Shown: piece after piece, positions 9,341 to 18,311 of the stretch | How the letters are laid out: every line of letters starts with the position of its first letter | Numbering within the stretch: position 1 is the first letter of the stretch | Source of the DNA: Allobosea sp. 47.2.35 | Lineage (GTDB): Bacteria; Pseudomonadota; Alphaproteobacteria; Rhizobiales; Beijerinckiaceae | NCBI RefSeq assembly: GCF_024655635.1 | Contig: NZ_JANLGI010000008.1 | Span: forward strand, 124,001-188,000 | DNA length: 64,000 nucleotides | Direction of reading: 5' to 3' | The notes under the pieces: model-generated | What the model was told of the DNA's origin: nothing | Database searches by the model: none | Seen by the model: only the letters and a program-made list of their open reading frames with translations | Translations under genes and position numbers: made by a program

Positions 9341-10423
9341 CTAGTTGGCGGCGCGGGCGGTGACGCCCGCGGTGCCGTAGACATCGGTCGGCGTGCAGAT
9401 CGCCGTCACGAACGGGCGCGGCGGCATCGGCTGCCCGCCCCGGCGCACGCTCTTGTCGTATTCGAGCTGCGCGACGATATGGATGCCCTCCTTGCCGCCC
9501 CCACCCCTGGCGTCCAGCGCCATCATGTCGCGCGTGCACATCTTGGCACGGTCGACGCACATGTTGAGGATGGCGCTGAAGAGATCGGACGGGATGTCGC
9601 GGAAATAACGGACCTTCTCGCGCTCACTCGGCCGCTCCAGCACGAGATAGTCCTCGCGCCCCAGCGTGCTGCCGTTGCGGATCGCGCCCTGCACCCAGTC
9701 GCCGAAGCCCTTGTCGTCGACGCCGCGGAAGCGGAAGCGCATGTCGGAGAAACCGGCACCGCTGTAATTGGCCGAGAAGCCCTCGAACTCGCCGGAATGG
9801 TTGATCACGGCGTTGAGCTTGGTCTGCATGCCCGGCATCGCGTAGATCTGGCCGGCCAGCGCGGGGATGAAGAGCGAGTTCATCACCGAGGACGAGGTGA
9901 TGCGGAACTCGATCGGCTGGTCGACCGGCGCCACGACCTCATTGAGCGAGGCGATGCCCTGCGCCGGGTAGAGGAACAGCCATTTCCAGTCGAGCGCGAC
10001 GACCTGGATGACGAGCGGCTCCTTCTTGACCCCGTTACCGCCGGCCCTGGCCTCGACCACCGGCTTGCTGGCGCTGATCCGGTTGAGCGGGCGATAAGGG
10101 TCCAGCAGATGCGTGCCCATCCAGGTCATCGCACCCAGGATGACGATGATCAGCAGCGGCACCGACCAGATCACCACCTCCAGCGGCAGCGAATGGTTCC
10201 AGTCCGGATCGTAGCTCGCCTTGGCCGAGGCACGGTAGCGCCAGGCGAAGAAGATCGTCAGCGCCATCACCGGCACGATGACCAGCAGCATCAGCGCGGT
10301 CGAGGCGAGCAGGAGGTTTCGCTGCTGCATCGCAACATCGCCTGATGGGCCAAGCAGCACCATCTGGCAGCCGCCGAGCAGCGCGAACAACGGCAAAATC
10401 GGTAGAATTCGAAAGATTCTCAA
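9341..10423 (-). CDS. cyoA: Cytochrome bo3 ubiquinol oxidase subunit II
   Basis: Subunit II, a membrane-anchored lipoprotein with a cupredoxin domain lacking the CuA ligands, as in quinol oxidases. I place the start at TTG 10423: it gives a normal lipoprotein signal (MRIFRILPILPLFALLGGC, lipobox LGGC) and has a GGGAGG site 11 bases upstream. In-frame ATGs at 10471 and 10495 would add 16 or 24 residues ahead of the signal and have no well-spaced ribosome site. Two membrane helices (about residues 38-60 and 82-104) precede the periplasmic domain; VALDWKWLFLYP and ITSSSVMNSLFIPALAGQIY are family blocks. First gene of the cyo operon. Confidence 0.93.
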   Translation of the reverse strand: MRIFRILPILPLFALLGGCQMVLLGPSGDVAMQQRNLLLASTALMLLVIVPVMALTIFFAWRYRASAKASYDPDWNHSLPLEVVIWSVPLLIIVILGAMTWMGTHLLDPYRPLNRISASKPVVEARAGGNGVKKEPLVIQVVALDWKWLFLYPAQGIASLNEVVAPVDQPIEFRITSSSVMNSLFIPALAGQIYAMPGMQTKLNAVINHSGEFEGFSANYSGAGFSDMRFRFRGVDDKGFGDWVQGAIRNGSTLGREDYLVLERPSEREKVRYFRDIPSDLFSAILNMCVDRAKMCTRDMMALDARGGGGKEGIHIVAQLEYDKSVRRGGQPMPPRPFVTAICTPTDVYGTAGVTARAAN

Positions 10424-10607
10424 GAGACTCGAGACCTCCCTGATCCGGGAACCGCCGTTCTCTATTCCCATTCTCCCGCACTGCACATCGGACAATCTGT
10501 CCCATTGCGACGGTTTGACGGGTGGCTTCTATCCACCGTATCCATTTGCAGGAGGTGCGGGCAAGTCCGGTTCTGACGGCCGGCCCGCCAAAGAGGAATT
10601 CGCGGTC
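10424..10607. promoter_or_regulatory. Divergent promoter region, cyo operon versus MFS gene
   Basis: The 184-bp gap between the chosen cyoA start and the MFS start must hold promoters for both directions. I see no convincing sigma-70 hexamers, and I could not identify an FNR or ArcA-like box with confidence. A stretch around 10380-10425 is more AT-rich than its surroundings, but it mostly encodes the CyoA signal peptide. Confidence 0.35.
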
Positions 10608-11933
10608 ATGAGCGCTGACGCGGCGAGCCGTTCATCGAGACACAAGACGGAAGAGCGCGGCCACGGCCATGTGGCGCCGGCCGATATCGCGCTCGGCGTC
10701 ATCATCGGACGAACCTCCGAATATTTCGACTTCTTCGTCTTCGGGCTGGGCTGCGTGCTGGTCTTCCCCGAGCTGGTCTTCCCCTTCGCCGACCGGCTGA
10801 CGGGCACGCTTTATGCGTTCGGCATCTTCGCGCTCGCCTTCGTCACCCGCCCGATCGGCTCCGTGCTGTTCTTCGCCATCGACCGCCGCTACGGCCGGGG
10901 GACCAAGCTCACCGCCGCGCTCTTCCTGCTCGGCGGCTCGACGGCGGCGATCGCCTTCCTGCCGGGCTATGCGACGCTCGGCATCTGGTCGATCGTCATC
11001 CTCGCCGGCTTCCGCCTGCTGCAGGGCATCGCGCTCGGCGGTGCCTGGGACGGCCTGTCCTCCCTGCTCGCCCTCAACGCCCCGCCGAACCGCCGCGGCT
11101 GGTACGCCATGCTGCCGCAGCTCGGCGCGCCCTTCGGCTTCATCCTCGCCGCCGGTCTCTTCGCCTATTTCGAGGGTGCGCTCTCCAAGGAGGATTTCCT
11201 GAGCTGGGGCTGGCGCTATCCCTTCTTCGTCGCGCTGACGATCAACGTCGTCGCGCTCTTCGCCCGCCTGCGCATGGTCGCGACCCCTGAATTCGCCGAG
11301 CTGATGCAAACCCGCGAACTGATGCCGGTCCCTGTGGTCGAGCTCATCCGCGCCCATGGCCGCACGATCATCCTCGGCGCCTTCGTGCCGCTGGCGAGCT
11401 TCGCGCTCTTCCACCTCGTCACCATCTTCCCGGTGAGCTGGATCAACCTCTTCACCAACCGTTCGGTCTCGGAGTTCCTGCTGGTACAGAGCGCGGGCGC
11501 CGTGGTCGGCGCCGGCGCGGTCGTGACCTCCGGCCTGATCGCCGACCAGATCGGCCGCCGCAACACGCTGCTGCTCTCGGGCGGCATGATCGCGCTGTTC
11601 AGCCTGTCCAGCATCGTCGCGCCGCTGCTCTTCGGCGACAGCCTCGCCGGCCAGACGATCTATGTCATCGTCGGCTTCGGCCTGCTCGGCCTCGCCTATG
11701 GCCAGACCGCCGGCGCGGTCGCCTCCAGCTTCAAGCCGCAATACCGCTATACCGGAGCGGCGCTGACCTCCGACCTCGCCTGGCTGATCGGCGCCGGCTT
11801 TGCCCCGCTGGTGGCGCTGACGCTGTCCAGCGCTTTCGGCCTCGCCTGGGTCGGGCTCTACCTGCTCTCCGGCGCGCTCTGCACGCTGGCGGCTCTGTGG
11901 ATCGACCGGCGGCTGGAAGCGCGCTACGAATAG
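10608..11933 (+). CDS. MFS transporter, metabolite:H+ symporter type
   Basis: 441-residue 12-helix transporter. The N-terminal GRTSEYFDFFVFG segment, the loop-2/3 motif (DRRYGRG, about residues 94-100) and the RLLQGIALGG motif in helix 4 place it in the metabolite:H+ symporter group of sugar-porter-like MFS proteins (ProP, ShiA, KgtP relatives). The ATG at 10608 is chosen because an AGAGGA site lies ten bases upstream; the open frame extends earlier but without family sequence. It stands alone, divergent from cyo and convergent with the enoyl-CoA hydratase gene (21-bp gap). Substrate unknown. Confidence 0.85.
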   Translation: MSADAASRSSRHKTEERGHGHVAPADIALGVIIGRTSEYFDFFVFGLGCVLVFPELVFPFADRLTGTLYAFGIFALAFVTRPIGSVLFFAIDRRYGRGTKLTAALFLLGGSTAAIAFLPGYATLGIWSIVILAGFRLLQGIALGGAWDGLSSLLALNAPPNRRGWYAMLPQLGAPFGFILAAGLFAYFEGALSKEDFLSWGWRYPFFVALTINVVALFARLRMVATPEFAELMQTRELMPVPVVELIRAHGRTIILGAFVPLASFALFHLVTIFPVSWINLFTNRSVSEFLLVQSAGAVVGAGAVVTSGLIADQIGRRNTLLLSGGMIALFSLSSIVAPLLFGDSLAGQTIYVIVGFGLLGLAYGQTAGAVASSFKPQYRYTGAALTSDLAWLIGAGFAPLVALTLSSAFGLAWVGLYLLSGALCTLAALWIDRRLEARYE

Positions 11934-11954
11934 CGCGCCCCGCCCCCGCCCACC

Positions 11955-12752
11955 TCAGCCCTGCCGATAGAGGAAGCGGTCCGGCTGGACCGGTTCCTCG
12001 CGCAGGCCCATGCGCTGCACCCGGTAGAGATGCTTGGTGAAGGCCAAAGCGTCGGCACGCGAGAGCTCGCGGCCCCGGTAATAGGCCTCCATCTCGACGC
12101 GCACGGCCTCCGGCGGATGGCGCGTGATCTTGCCGGCGACCTCGCGCGCCGTCGCCATCAGGGCGTCGGGCGCGACGACCTTGTTGATCAGACGATGCGA
12201 CAGGGCTTCCTCGGCCTCCATCGGCTCGCCGGTCAGAAGCATCCACATCGCGACCGTGTGCGGCAGCTGGAGGCCGAGCCGCGAGGTGCCGCCCGCGCCG
12301 CCCATGCCATAGGCGACCTCGGGGAAACCGAACCTGGCATTGGTCGAGGCGATCCGGATATCGGTCAGCGAGAGCAGGTAGATCATGCCCTGCCCCAGGC
12401 ACCAGCCGTTGACCGCGCCGATGATCGGCTTGAAGCGCTCGAGCGCCAGAACGTCGCGCGACCAGGAGAAATCATGCGGCGTCTCGCCCTCGCCATTATG
12501 CGGCCAGAGATGGTCGGCGAGTTCGTCGCGCGAGGTGGTGCCGCGCTTGTAAGGGGTCTTGATGTCGTCCCCGGCGCAGAAACCGCGCTCGCCGGCCCCG
12601 GTCAGGATGCCGCAGCGGATCGAGGTATCCGCCAGGAAGTCCTTGAGCGCGAGGAAAAGCTCCTTGTGGATCATCGGATTGGTCGGATTCACCGACCCGT
12701 TCTCGATGGTGAAGACGGCGATGTCGCCATCCTTCTCGTAGCGAAGCGGCAA
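11955..12752 (-). CDS. Enoyl-CoA hydratase/isomerase-family protein, altered active site
   Basis: 265-residue crotonase-fold protein. The first oxyanion-hole segment GERGFCAGDDI is normal and the second acidic position is kept in FGFPEVAYGMGG. The segment that usually reads GGGCELA is LGQGMIYLLSLTDI here, so the first catalytic Glu of hydratases is replaced by a hydrophobic residue. It may therefore be an isomerase, hydrolase or lyase of the fold rather than a true hydratase. It is the last gene of the TetR-linked operon, 42 bases after the acyl-CoA ligase, and probably acts on the CoA thioester made by that ligase. Confidence 0.82.
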   Translation of the reverse strand: MPLRYEKDGDIAVFTIENGSVNPTNPMIHKELFLALKDFLADTSIRCGILTGAGERGFCAGDDIKTPYKRGTTSRDELADHLWPHNGEGETPHDFSWSRDVLALERFKPIIGAVNGWCLGQGMIYLLSLTDIRIASTNARFGFPEVAYGMGGAGGTSRLGLQLPHTVAMWMLLTGEPMEAEEALSHRLINKVVAPDALMATAREVAGKITRHPPEAVRVEMEAYYRGRELSRADALAFTKHLYRVQRMGLREEPVQPDRFLYRQG

Positions 12753-12794
12753 GGCGATTCTCCTTCGGCGCGGATATCTCGAAACGGAAGCGGT

Positions 12795-14411
12795 TCAGCC
12801 GGCGAGCCAGCCACGGGACAGGCGGTCATAGGCGCCGGCGCGCAGGTCCTCGCGCTCGGCGACGATGACGTGCTTGGCGACCTTCTCGGACGGGGTTTTC
12901 GGCAGGCTCGCGCGGAATTCGAGGAAGCGCGGCACCTTGAACGGCGCGAGATGCGCGCTGCAATGCGCGAAGAAGCCGTCGACATCGAAGGCATCGGCGG
13001 CAACGCCCGGCTTCAGCACGATGCAGGCCTTCACCTCCTGCCCCCGATCGATATCGGGAACGGGTATCGCGGCGGCTTCGAGAATATCCTGCCAGCCGAG
13101 CATCACCGCCTCGACCTCGCGCGCCGCGATGTTCTCGCCGGAGCGGCGGATCATGTCCTTGATCCGCCCGACGATATAATGGAAACCGCGCTCGTCGCGC
13201 CGGAACAGGTCGCCGGTGCGGAACCAGCCACCCTCGCGAAAACTGTCGGCATTGGCTTCAGGCTTGTTCCAGTAGCCCTGCAGGATACCGGGGCCACGAA
13301 TCCACAATTCGCCGATCTCGCCGGGCGGGACTTCGTTGCCCTCCTCGTCCCGGACCGTGGCCTCCCGGAAGGGCGAGGCGATGCCGCAGGTGCCGGAGCC
13401 GACCATCGAGGTCGCGCCATAGGGCGTGAACAGGGCCGAGCCGACCTCGGTCATGCCGAAGCTCTCGCGCGCCACCACGTTGAAGCGCGCCTCCAGCTCG
13501 GCATGCATGTTCTTCCGCAGGCCGAAGACCGAAACCATCTTCAGCGGGATATCGCGATCATCCAGCCGCGGCGCCTGCTTCAGGACGATCTGCGGGAAGA
13601 TGCAGTATTCGATGCCGTAGCGCCGGACCCAGTCAAGGAAATGGGTCCCCGAGGCCTTGGCCGCGACGAAAAGCGTGCCCTTGAGCCGCATCGCCATCAG
13701 CAGCAGCCATTGCGGGTCCATGTAGTAGAAGGGCTGGGCCGCGATGACATGCTTGACGATGCCGTTGGCGCGCATCGCCGCGACCCGGCCGAGCGTCAGC
13801 CAGTAGCGGTGGCTGAGCATGCAGCCCTTGGGAAAGCCGGTCGTGCCTGAAGTGTACTGGATGTTGATGAGGTCATCGAGCTCCGGCTCGCGCACGGGCA
13901 CGAAATCAGCCGCCGGGGTCGCGGCGAGAGCCTCCCAATCGCCCGCACCACCGACGACGATCGGCCTGGCGAAAGCTGGGAGGTCCCTGACCTCCGGCGC
14001 CTCGCCAATCTCGGCGAGCACGCCGGCATCGATGACGATCGTCCCGGCGCCGCTATCGGTCAGCACATAGGCGACCTCGCGCGGGGTATAGCGGACATTG
14101 ACCGGCACCATGATCGCGCCGATCCGTGCCAGCGCCAGCCAGGTCAGCGGAAAGGCCGGGATGTTCGGCAGCATCACGCCGACCCGGTCGCCGAAGCCGA
14201 TGCCGCGTGCCGCAAGCCCGGCCGCGAGCGCGCGCGTCTTCTCGGCAAGCTCGCGATAACTCAGCGCGATGCCGGCCTCGAAGAAATTCGCTACCGGCGC
14301 ATCGCCCATCTCATCCGCGCAGCCGTCGATGAAGGCCGCGAGATTGCGCGGGAACGGCTCGGCCTCGATCAATGCGCGCAAATCCGCGGCTTCCTGCAAT
14401 TCCCTATCCAT
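12795..14411 (-). CDS. AMP-dependent acyl/aryl-CoA ligase
   Basis: 538-residue adenylate-forming enzyme that activates a carboxylic acid to its CoA thioester via an acyl-AMP. The P-loop YTSGTTGFPKG, the A5-type segment ESFGMTE, the A7 segment WFRTGDL, the hinge GRIKDMIRRSGENI and the C-terminal catalytic lysine in LPKTPSEKVAK are all present. Overall layout resembles CaiC and related carnitine/crotonobetaine-CoA ligases. The start overlaps the end of the permease gene by eight bases. Placed with an importer and a crotonase-fold enzyme, it probably commits an imported carboxylate to CoA-dependent breakdown. Confidence 0.88.
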   Translation of the reverse strand: MDRELQEAADLRALIEAEPFPRNLAAFIDGCADEMGDAPVANFFEAGIALSYRELAEKTRALAAGLAARGIGFGDRVGVMLPNIPAFPLTWLALARIGAIMVPVNVRYTPREVAYVLTDSGAGTIVIDAGVLAEIGEAPEVRDLPAFARPIVVGGAGDWEALAATPAADFVPVREPELDDLINIQYTSGTTGFPKGCMLSHRYWLTLGRVAAMRANGIVKHVIAAQPFYYMDPQWLLLMAMRLKGTLFVAAKASGTHFLDWVRRYGIEYCIFPQIVLKQAPRLDDRDIPLKMVSVFGLRKNMHAELEARFNVVARESFGMTEVGSALFTPYGATSMVGSGTCGIASPFREATVRDEEGNEVPPGEIGELWIRGPGILQGYWNKPEANADSFREGGWFRTGDLFRRDERGFHYIVGRIKDMIRRSGENIAAREVEAVMLGWQDILEAAAIPVPDIDRGQEVKACIVLKPGVAADAFDVDGFFAHCSAHLAPFKVPRFLEFRASLPKTPSEKVAKHVIVAEREDLRAGAYDRLSRGWLAG

Positions 14412-15213
14412 CGGCCTGTTCCGTCCTGAGCCGGCGCAAGCCGGCGCTGCGTGCGATTTCCGCGATGCCGAGCCCGACCATCGACATCGCCACCATCACG
14501 CAGGCAGCGGCGGCGACGGTCGGGTCGAGCCTGAGATTGAGGTCGTTCCAGATCCGGAGCGGCAGGGTCTCGATCGCCCCGGAAACGAAGAGCGTGATGA
14601 TCAGGTCGTCGAAGGAGGCGAAGAAGGCGAACATCGCTCCGGCGAGGATCGCGGGCCTGAGCGCCGGCAGCGTCACCAGCAGGAAGCTCCGCCACGGGCC
14701 GGCACCAAGCACGCGCGCCGCCCGCTCGATCGTCTCGTCGAGATTGCGCAGGGCAGCGCTCACCACCACGATGACATAGGGCACAGCCACGACCGTATGG
14801 GCGAGGACCAGCGTGGTCAGGCTCTCCAGCCATTTGAGGCGCGCGAACAGCATGAACATGCCGAGCGCGATGACGATGCCCGGCACGATCAGCGGCGCGA
14901 TCGCCAGCCCGTAGAGCAGCCCTGCTCCCGGCAGGCGATGGCGCACGATCGCCAATGCGCTTGCCGTGCCGATCGCGACCGACAGGATCGTCACGAGCAC
15001 GCCGATCTTGACGCTGAGCCAGAGCGCCCCGCTCCAGGACGCATCGGTGAAGAGCACGCGATACCAGCGCAGCGACCACGCACTCGGCGGGAAGCTCAGG
15101 ATTTCCGACTCGTTGAAGGAGAGCGGGATCAGGAAAATCAGCGGGAACAGCAGGAAGAAGACGACAGCGCAGAACCAAAGAGCGAGCGCGATGCGAACGA
15201 GGCGGGAGCTCAT
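14404..15213 (-). CDS. ABC importer permease (PotC-like)
   Basis: 269-residue inner-membrane permease with six helices and an EAA loop in the cytoplasmic segment following YVIVVVSAALRN (IERAARVLGAGPWRSF). Typical of the second permease of spermidine/putrescine-type importers. The ATG at 15213 overlaps the preceding permease gene by four bases. Part of the TetR-linked operon with the ATPase (17161-18261), the interrupted binding protein and permease 15210-16046. Confidence 0.9.
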   Translation of the reverse strand: MSSRLVRIALALWFCAVVFFLLFPLIFLIPLSFNESEILSFPPSAWSLRWYRVLFTDASWSGALWLSVKIGVLVTILSVAIGTASALAIVRHRLPGAGLLYGLAIAPLIVPGIVIALGMFMLFARLKWLESLTTLVLAHTVVAVPYVIVVVSAALRNLDETIERAARVLGAGPWRSFLLVTLPALRPAILAGAMFAFFASFDDLIITLFVSGAIETLPLRIWNDLNLRLDPTVAAAACVMVAMSMVGLGIAEIARSAGLRRLRTEQADG

Positions 15214-16046
15214 CGCGCACCCCCGTAGAGATTGCGCTCCGGCACCAGCCAGCGCAGCAGGCCGACCGCAACGATCGTCGTCGCCAACAGGACAAGCGCC
15301 ATGGCGGAAGCCGCCGTCCAGTCGTTCATCTGGTGGACCTGGAGGTCGATCAAGTTGGCGATGGTGCGGTGGCGCGGCCCGCCGAGCAGCGCCGGCGTGA
15401 TATAGAAGCCGAGCGAGAGGATGAAGAGCAGCATCGCGGCGGCGACGATGCCGGGCTTCGTCATCGGCAGATAGACATGCCAGAAGGCGCGCCAGGGCGA
15501 GGCGCCGAGCACGCGCGCAGCCCGGACCAGCCCGGCATCGAGCTCGGTCATGACGCCGACCAGCGTCAGGATGGCGACCGGCAGCAGGATCTGGACCATG
15601 CCGAGATGCACCGCGAGCGGCGTGAATAGGAAGCGCTGCGGCTCGGAGGTGATCCCGAGCCAGATCAGCGAGGCATTGAGCAGCCCCTCGCGCCCGAGTA
15701 CCAGCGACCATGTGTAGGTGCGCACGAGCACGCTGGTCCAGAACGGCAAAAGCACCAGCGCGAGATAGATGCCGCGCCGCGAGGCCGGCTGGCCGGCGAT
15801 GAAACAGGCGGCGGGATAGCCGAGGACGAGGCAGATCAGCGTAACGCTGAGCGCGAGCTTCAGCGTGTTCAGGAAGACCACCGCGAAGACCGGCGAGGAC
15901 ATCAGCCAGCTGACGCCGGCCCATGCCCCGCCCTTGCTCGCAAACGAGATCCGCATGATCTCGACGAACGGGACCACGAAGAAGATCGCGAAGAGCAGCA
16001 GGAGCGGCGCGGCCAGAAGCGGCGCCACCAGCGATTTCCTGAGCAC
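15210..16046 (-). CDS. ABC importer permease (PotB-like)
   Basis: 278-residue permease starting at a GTG (16046), with six helices and the EAA-type loop LVRAARVLGASPWRAF. The N-terminal helix LLAAPLLLLFAIFFVVPFV is typical of PotB homologues. It begins 28 bases after the binding-protein gene and overlaps the next permease by ATGA. The pair forms the membrane channel of the importer. Confidence 0.9.
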   Translation of the reverse strand: MLRKSLVAPLLAAPLLLLFAIFFVVPFVEIMRISFASKGGAWAGVSWLMSSPVFAVVFLNTLKLALSVTLICLVLGYPAACFIAGQPASRRGIYLALVLLPFWTSVLVRTYTWSLVLGREGLLNASLIWLGITSEPQRFLFTPLAVHLGMVQILLPVAILTLVGVMTELDAGLVRAARVLGASPWRAFWHVYLPMTKPGIVAAAMLLFILSLGFYITPALLGGPRHRTIANLIDLQVHQMNDWTAASAMALVLLATTIVAVGLLRWLVPERNLYGGAR

Positions 16047-16074
16047 GTTACCTGTCCTCGGCCAGTCGCTCGCT

Positions 16075-17121
16075 TCAGCTCAGCAGCCAGGCGGCCCAGC
16101 GCTCGGTCAGCTTCGGCCGGTTCTCGCTCCAGTATTCCGGGTTGAACGAATACTGGACCGCGACATTGTCGGGATGGATCGGCAGGATCTTGGCAAGCTC
16201 CGGATCGACCTTCTCGATCAGGCCGGGCGCGAAGCCGGGATAGGGCGAATCCTGCAGAAGCTGCACGCCCTTGTCGGGATCGAGGCGCGTCTTCATGTAG
16301 CGCATCGCTTCCTTCGGGTGCTTGGCACCCTTCGGCACCGCCCAGTAGGAGAGCTGCAGCGCCCCGCCGTTCCAGATGATGTCAACCGGCTTGCCTTCCT
16401 TCTTGAGCGGCGGCACGCGCCCGTTCCAGACCGTGCCCATCACCGCCTCGCCATCGACAAGGAGCTGGACCTGCTGGGCGCCGGTCGTCCACCAGGCCGC
16501 GACATGGCGCTTGATCTGGTCGAGCTTCTTGAAGGCGCGCTCGACATCGAGCGGATAGAGCTTGTCGGCCGGCACGCCGTCGGCGAGTAGCGCGAATTCG
16601 AGGTTCTGCACCGGCGAATCCTACAAGGCGCGCGGCCCCGGAAAGGTCTTCACGTCCCAGAAATCGGCCCAGGATTTCGGCGCCTTGCCACCGAACTTGT
16701 CGGTGCGATAGGCGATCACGGTCGAGAAGGTCGAGGTGACCATGCCGTATTTCTGGCGGGCGATCGGCGGCAGCTTGTTGTCGGGATCGACGATCGACCA
16801 GTCGACCTCGGTCAGCCAGTTGTTCTTCACGGCCTCGATCATGTCAGCCCCGCCCATCTCGGTCAGGTCCCATTCCATGTTGCCGGTCTCGACCATCGCC
16901 TTGAGCTTGGCCAGCGAGACGGGCGCCGTGGCGCGGACGCCAACCCCGGTTTCGGCGGTGAAGGGCTTCTCGTAGATCCGCTCCAGCGACTTGGCGAGGC
17001 TGCCGCCGGAGCCGTTGACGGTGATCGTCACGGCCTGCGCGCGGGCGCTCGTGCCCAATGCGGCGAGCGCCGCGCCGCCCAGCGCCAGGCGGCCCATGTC
17101 ACGTCTCGTCACTGCGGTCAT
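16075..17121 (-). pseudogene. Substrate-binding protein (PotD-like) interrupted by an in-frame amber stop
   Basis: One continuous frame of 348 residues encodes a polyamine/organic-acid-type periplasmic binding protein, but codon 167 is TAG (16621-16623). Upstream part: Tat-like signal TRRDMGRLALGG with cleavage near ARAQA, then the mature N-lobe up to TFPGPRAL. Downstream part resumes at once, in the same frame, with DSPVQNLEFALLADGV, normal family sequence. No frame change, insertion or codon-usage change is visible, so a single substitution explains it. It is a recent nonsense mutation, a sequencing error, or a read-through codon. The start has a strong GGGAGGG site. The other operon genes are intact. 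Confidence 0.85.
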
Positions 17122-17160
17122 CGTTCGTTCCCTCCCCTTGTTATGTCGTGGAATCGATCG

Positions 17161-18261
17161 TCAGCCGTCGAGGAACGCTGCCCTTTCCAGGCTGAATCCG
17201 AGGGTCACCGGCGCACCGGCAACGGGGCCGTCGCCGCCATGCCGGCGTTGCTCCTGCACGATCACGCGCCCGGCCTGCTCCGTCTCGACGACATAGCGGT
17301 AGCTGCCGCCATGGAAGGCGACGTCGCCGATCCGCCCGGCGAGCGCAGGCGCGCCGCCAGTCTCCGCGACCCTCGTGAAATGCTCCGGCCGCAAGGCCAC
17401 CCGCCCGCGCCAGCCTTCCGGCAGGCGCGCCGGCGCCGGCGCGTCGGCCCCCGCGAAGGCGAGCCGCCCCCCGGCCAGCTCTGCGGCTAAGAAATTCGTC
17501 TCGCCGACGAATTGCGCGACGAAGGCGTTGCTCGGGCTGTCATAGACCGCGGCCGGCGTGCCGATCTGCTCGATCCGCCCCTCGCTCATCACCACGATCC
17601 GGTCGGACATGGCGAGCGCCTCGCCTTGATCATGCGTGACATAGATCACCGTGCAGCCGATGCGGCGCTGCACCTCCTTGATCTCGTCCTGCATCGCCTC
17701 GCGCAGCTTGAGGTCGAGCGCGCCGAGCGGCTCGTCCATCAGCAGCACGCGCGGCTCGAACACGATGGCGCGGGCGCAGGCGACGCGCTGGCGCTGGCCG
17801 CCGGAGAGTTCATGCGGCTTGCGCCCGCCGAAGCCTGCGAGCCGGACCATCGCCAGCGCCTGCTCGGCCTGCGCATGACGTTCCGCCTTCGGCACACCGC
17901 GCATCCGCAGCGGGAAGGCGACATTGTCGCGGACATCCATGTGCGGGAACAGCGAATAGCTCTGGAAGACCATGCCGACATTGCGCTTCTCGGTCGGCAA
18001 GCGGGTGATCGAGACGCCGTCGATCAGCACGTCGCCGGCACTGGGCTCGATGAAGCCGGCGAGGATGTTGAGCGCCGTCGTCTTGCCGGAGCCCGACGGG
18101 CCGAGGAAGGTGACGAACTCCCCGCCCGCGATATCCAGCGAGAATTCCCGGAGCGCCTCGACCGGCCCGTAGCGCTTCGTGATCCCGGAGAACGAGATCG
18201 GCGCCCCGCCTGTGGAGGCCTGCAACCCTTTCGCGCCGCGATGTGCTAGAGATGGGTGCAT
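17161..18261 (-). CDS. ABC importer ATP-binding protein (PotA-like)
   Basis: 366-residue ATPase. Walker A GPSGSGKTT, signature LSGGQRQR, Walker B VLLMDEPLGALD and the H-loop YVTHDQ are intact, and a TOBE domain fills the C-terminal third. The ATG at 18261 begins MHPSLAHRG; the open frame extends 25 codons upstream into the intergenic operator, which I consider untranslated. First gene of the six-gene operon that runs to 11955, divergent from the TetR gene 50 bases away. Confidence 0.9.
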   Translation of the reverse strand: MHPSLAHRGAKGLQASTGGAPISFSGITKRYGPVEALREFSLDIAGGEFVTFLGPSGSGKTTALNILAGFIEPSAGDVLIDGVSITRLPTEKRNVGMVFQSYSLFPHMDVRDNVAFPLRMRGVPKAERHAQAEQALAMVRLAGFGGRKPHELSGGQRQRVACARAIVFEPRVLLMDEPLGALDLKLREAMQDEIKEVQRRIGCTVIYVTHDQGEALAMSDRIVVMSEGRIEQIGTPAAVYDSPSNAFVAQFVGETNFLAAELAGGRLAFAGADAPAPARLPEGWRGRVALRPEHFTRVAETGGAPALAGRIGDVAFHGGSYRYVVETEQAGRVIVQEQRRHGGDGPVAGAPVTLGFSLERAAFLDG

Positions 18262-18273
18262 CACGATCCTGAA

Positions 18274-18291
18274 ACTGATATCAATGTCAGT
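18274..18291. promoter_or_regulatory. Candidate TetR operator
   Basis: In the 50-bp divergent gap, ACTGA (18274-18278) and TCAGT (18287-18291) form an inverted repeat with an 8-base spacer, and the perfect palindrome TGATATCA (18276-18283) overlaps its left arm. It sits between the ATPase start (18261) and the TetR start (18312). That is the usual place for an autoregulatory TetR site controlling both genes. Symmetry is observed; binding is inferred. Confidence 0.5.
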
Positions 18292-18311
18292 ATGTGAATC
18301 GGAGACGAGAC

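Noticed and set aside
12030..13850. 606-codon plus-strand open frame opposite the CoA ligase and hydratase genes
   Set aside because: Shadow of two well-conserved genes; spans their boundary and has no recognisable motif.
16075..16611. Downstream part of the interrupted binding protein as a separate gene
   Set aside because: No ribosome site or signal peptide before its first Met; the sequence continues the upstream frame directly after the TAG.
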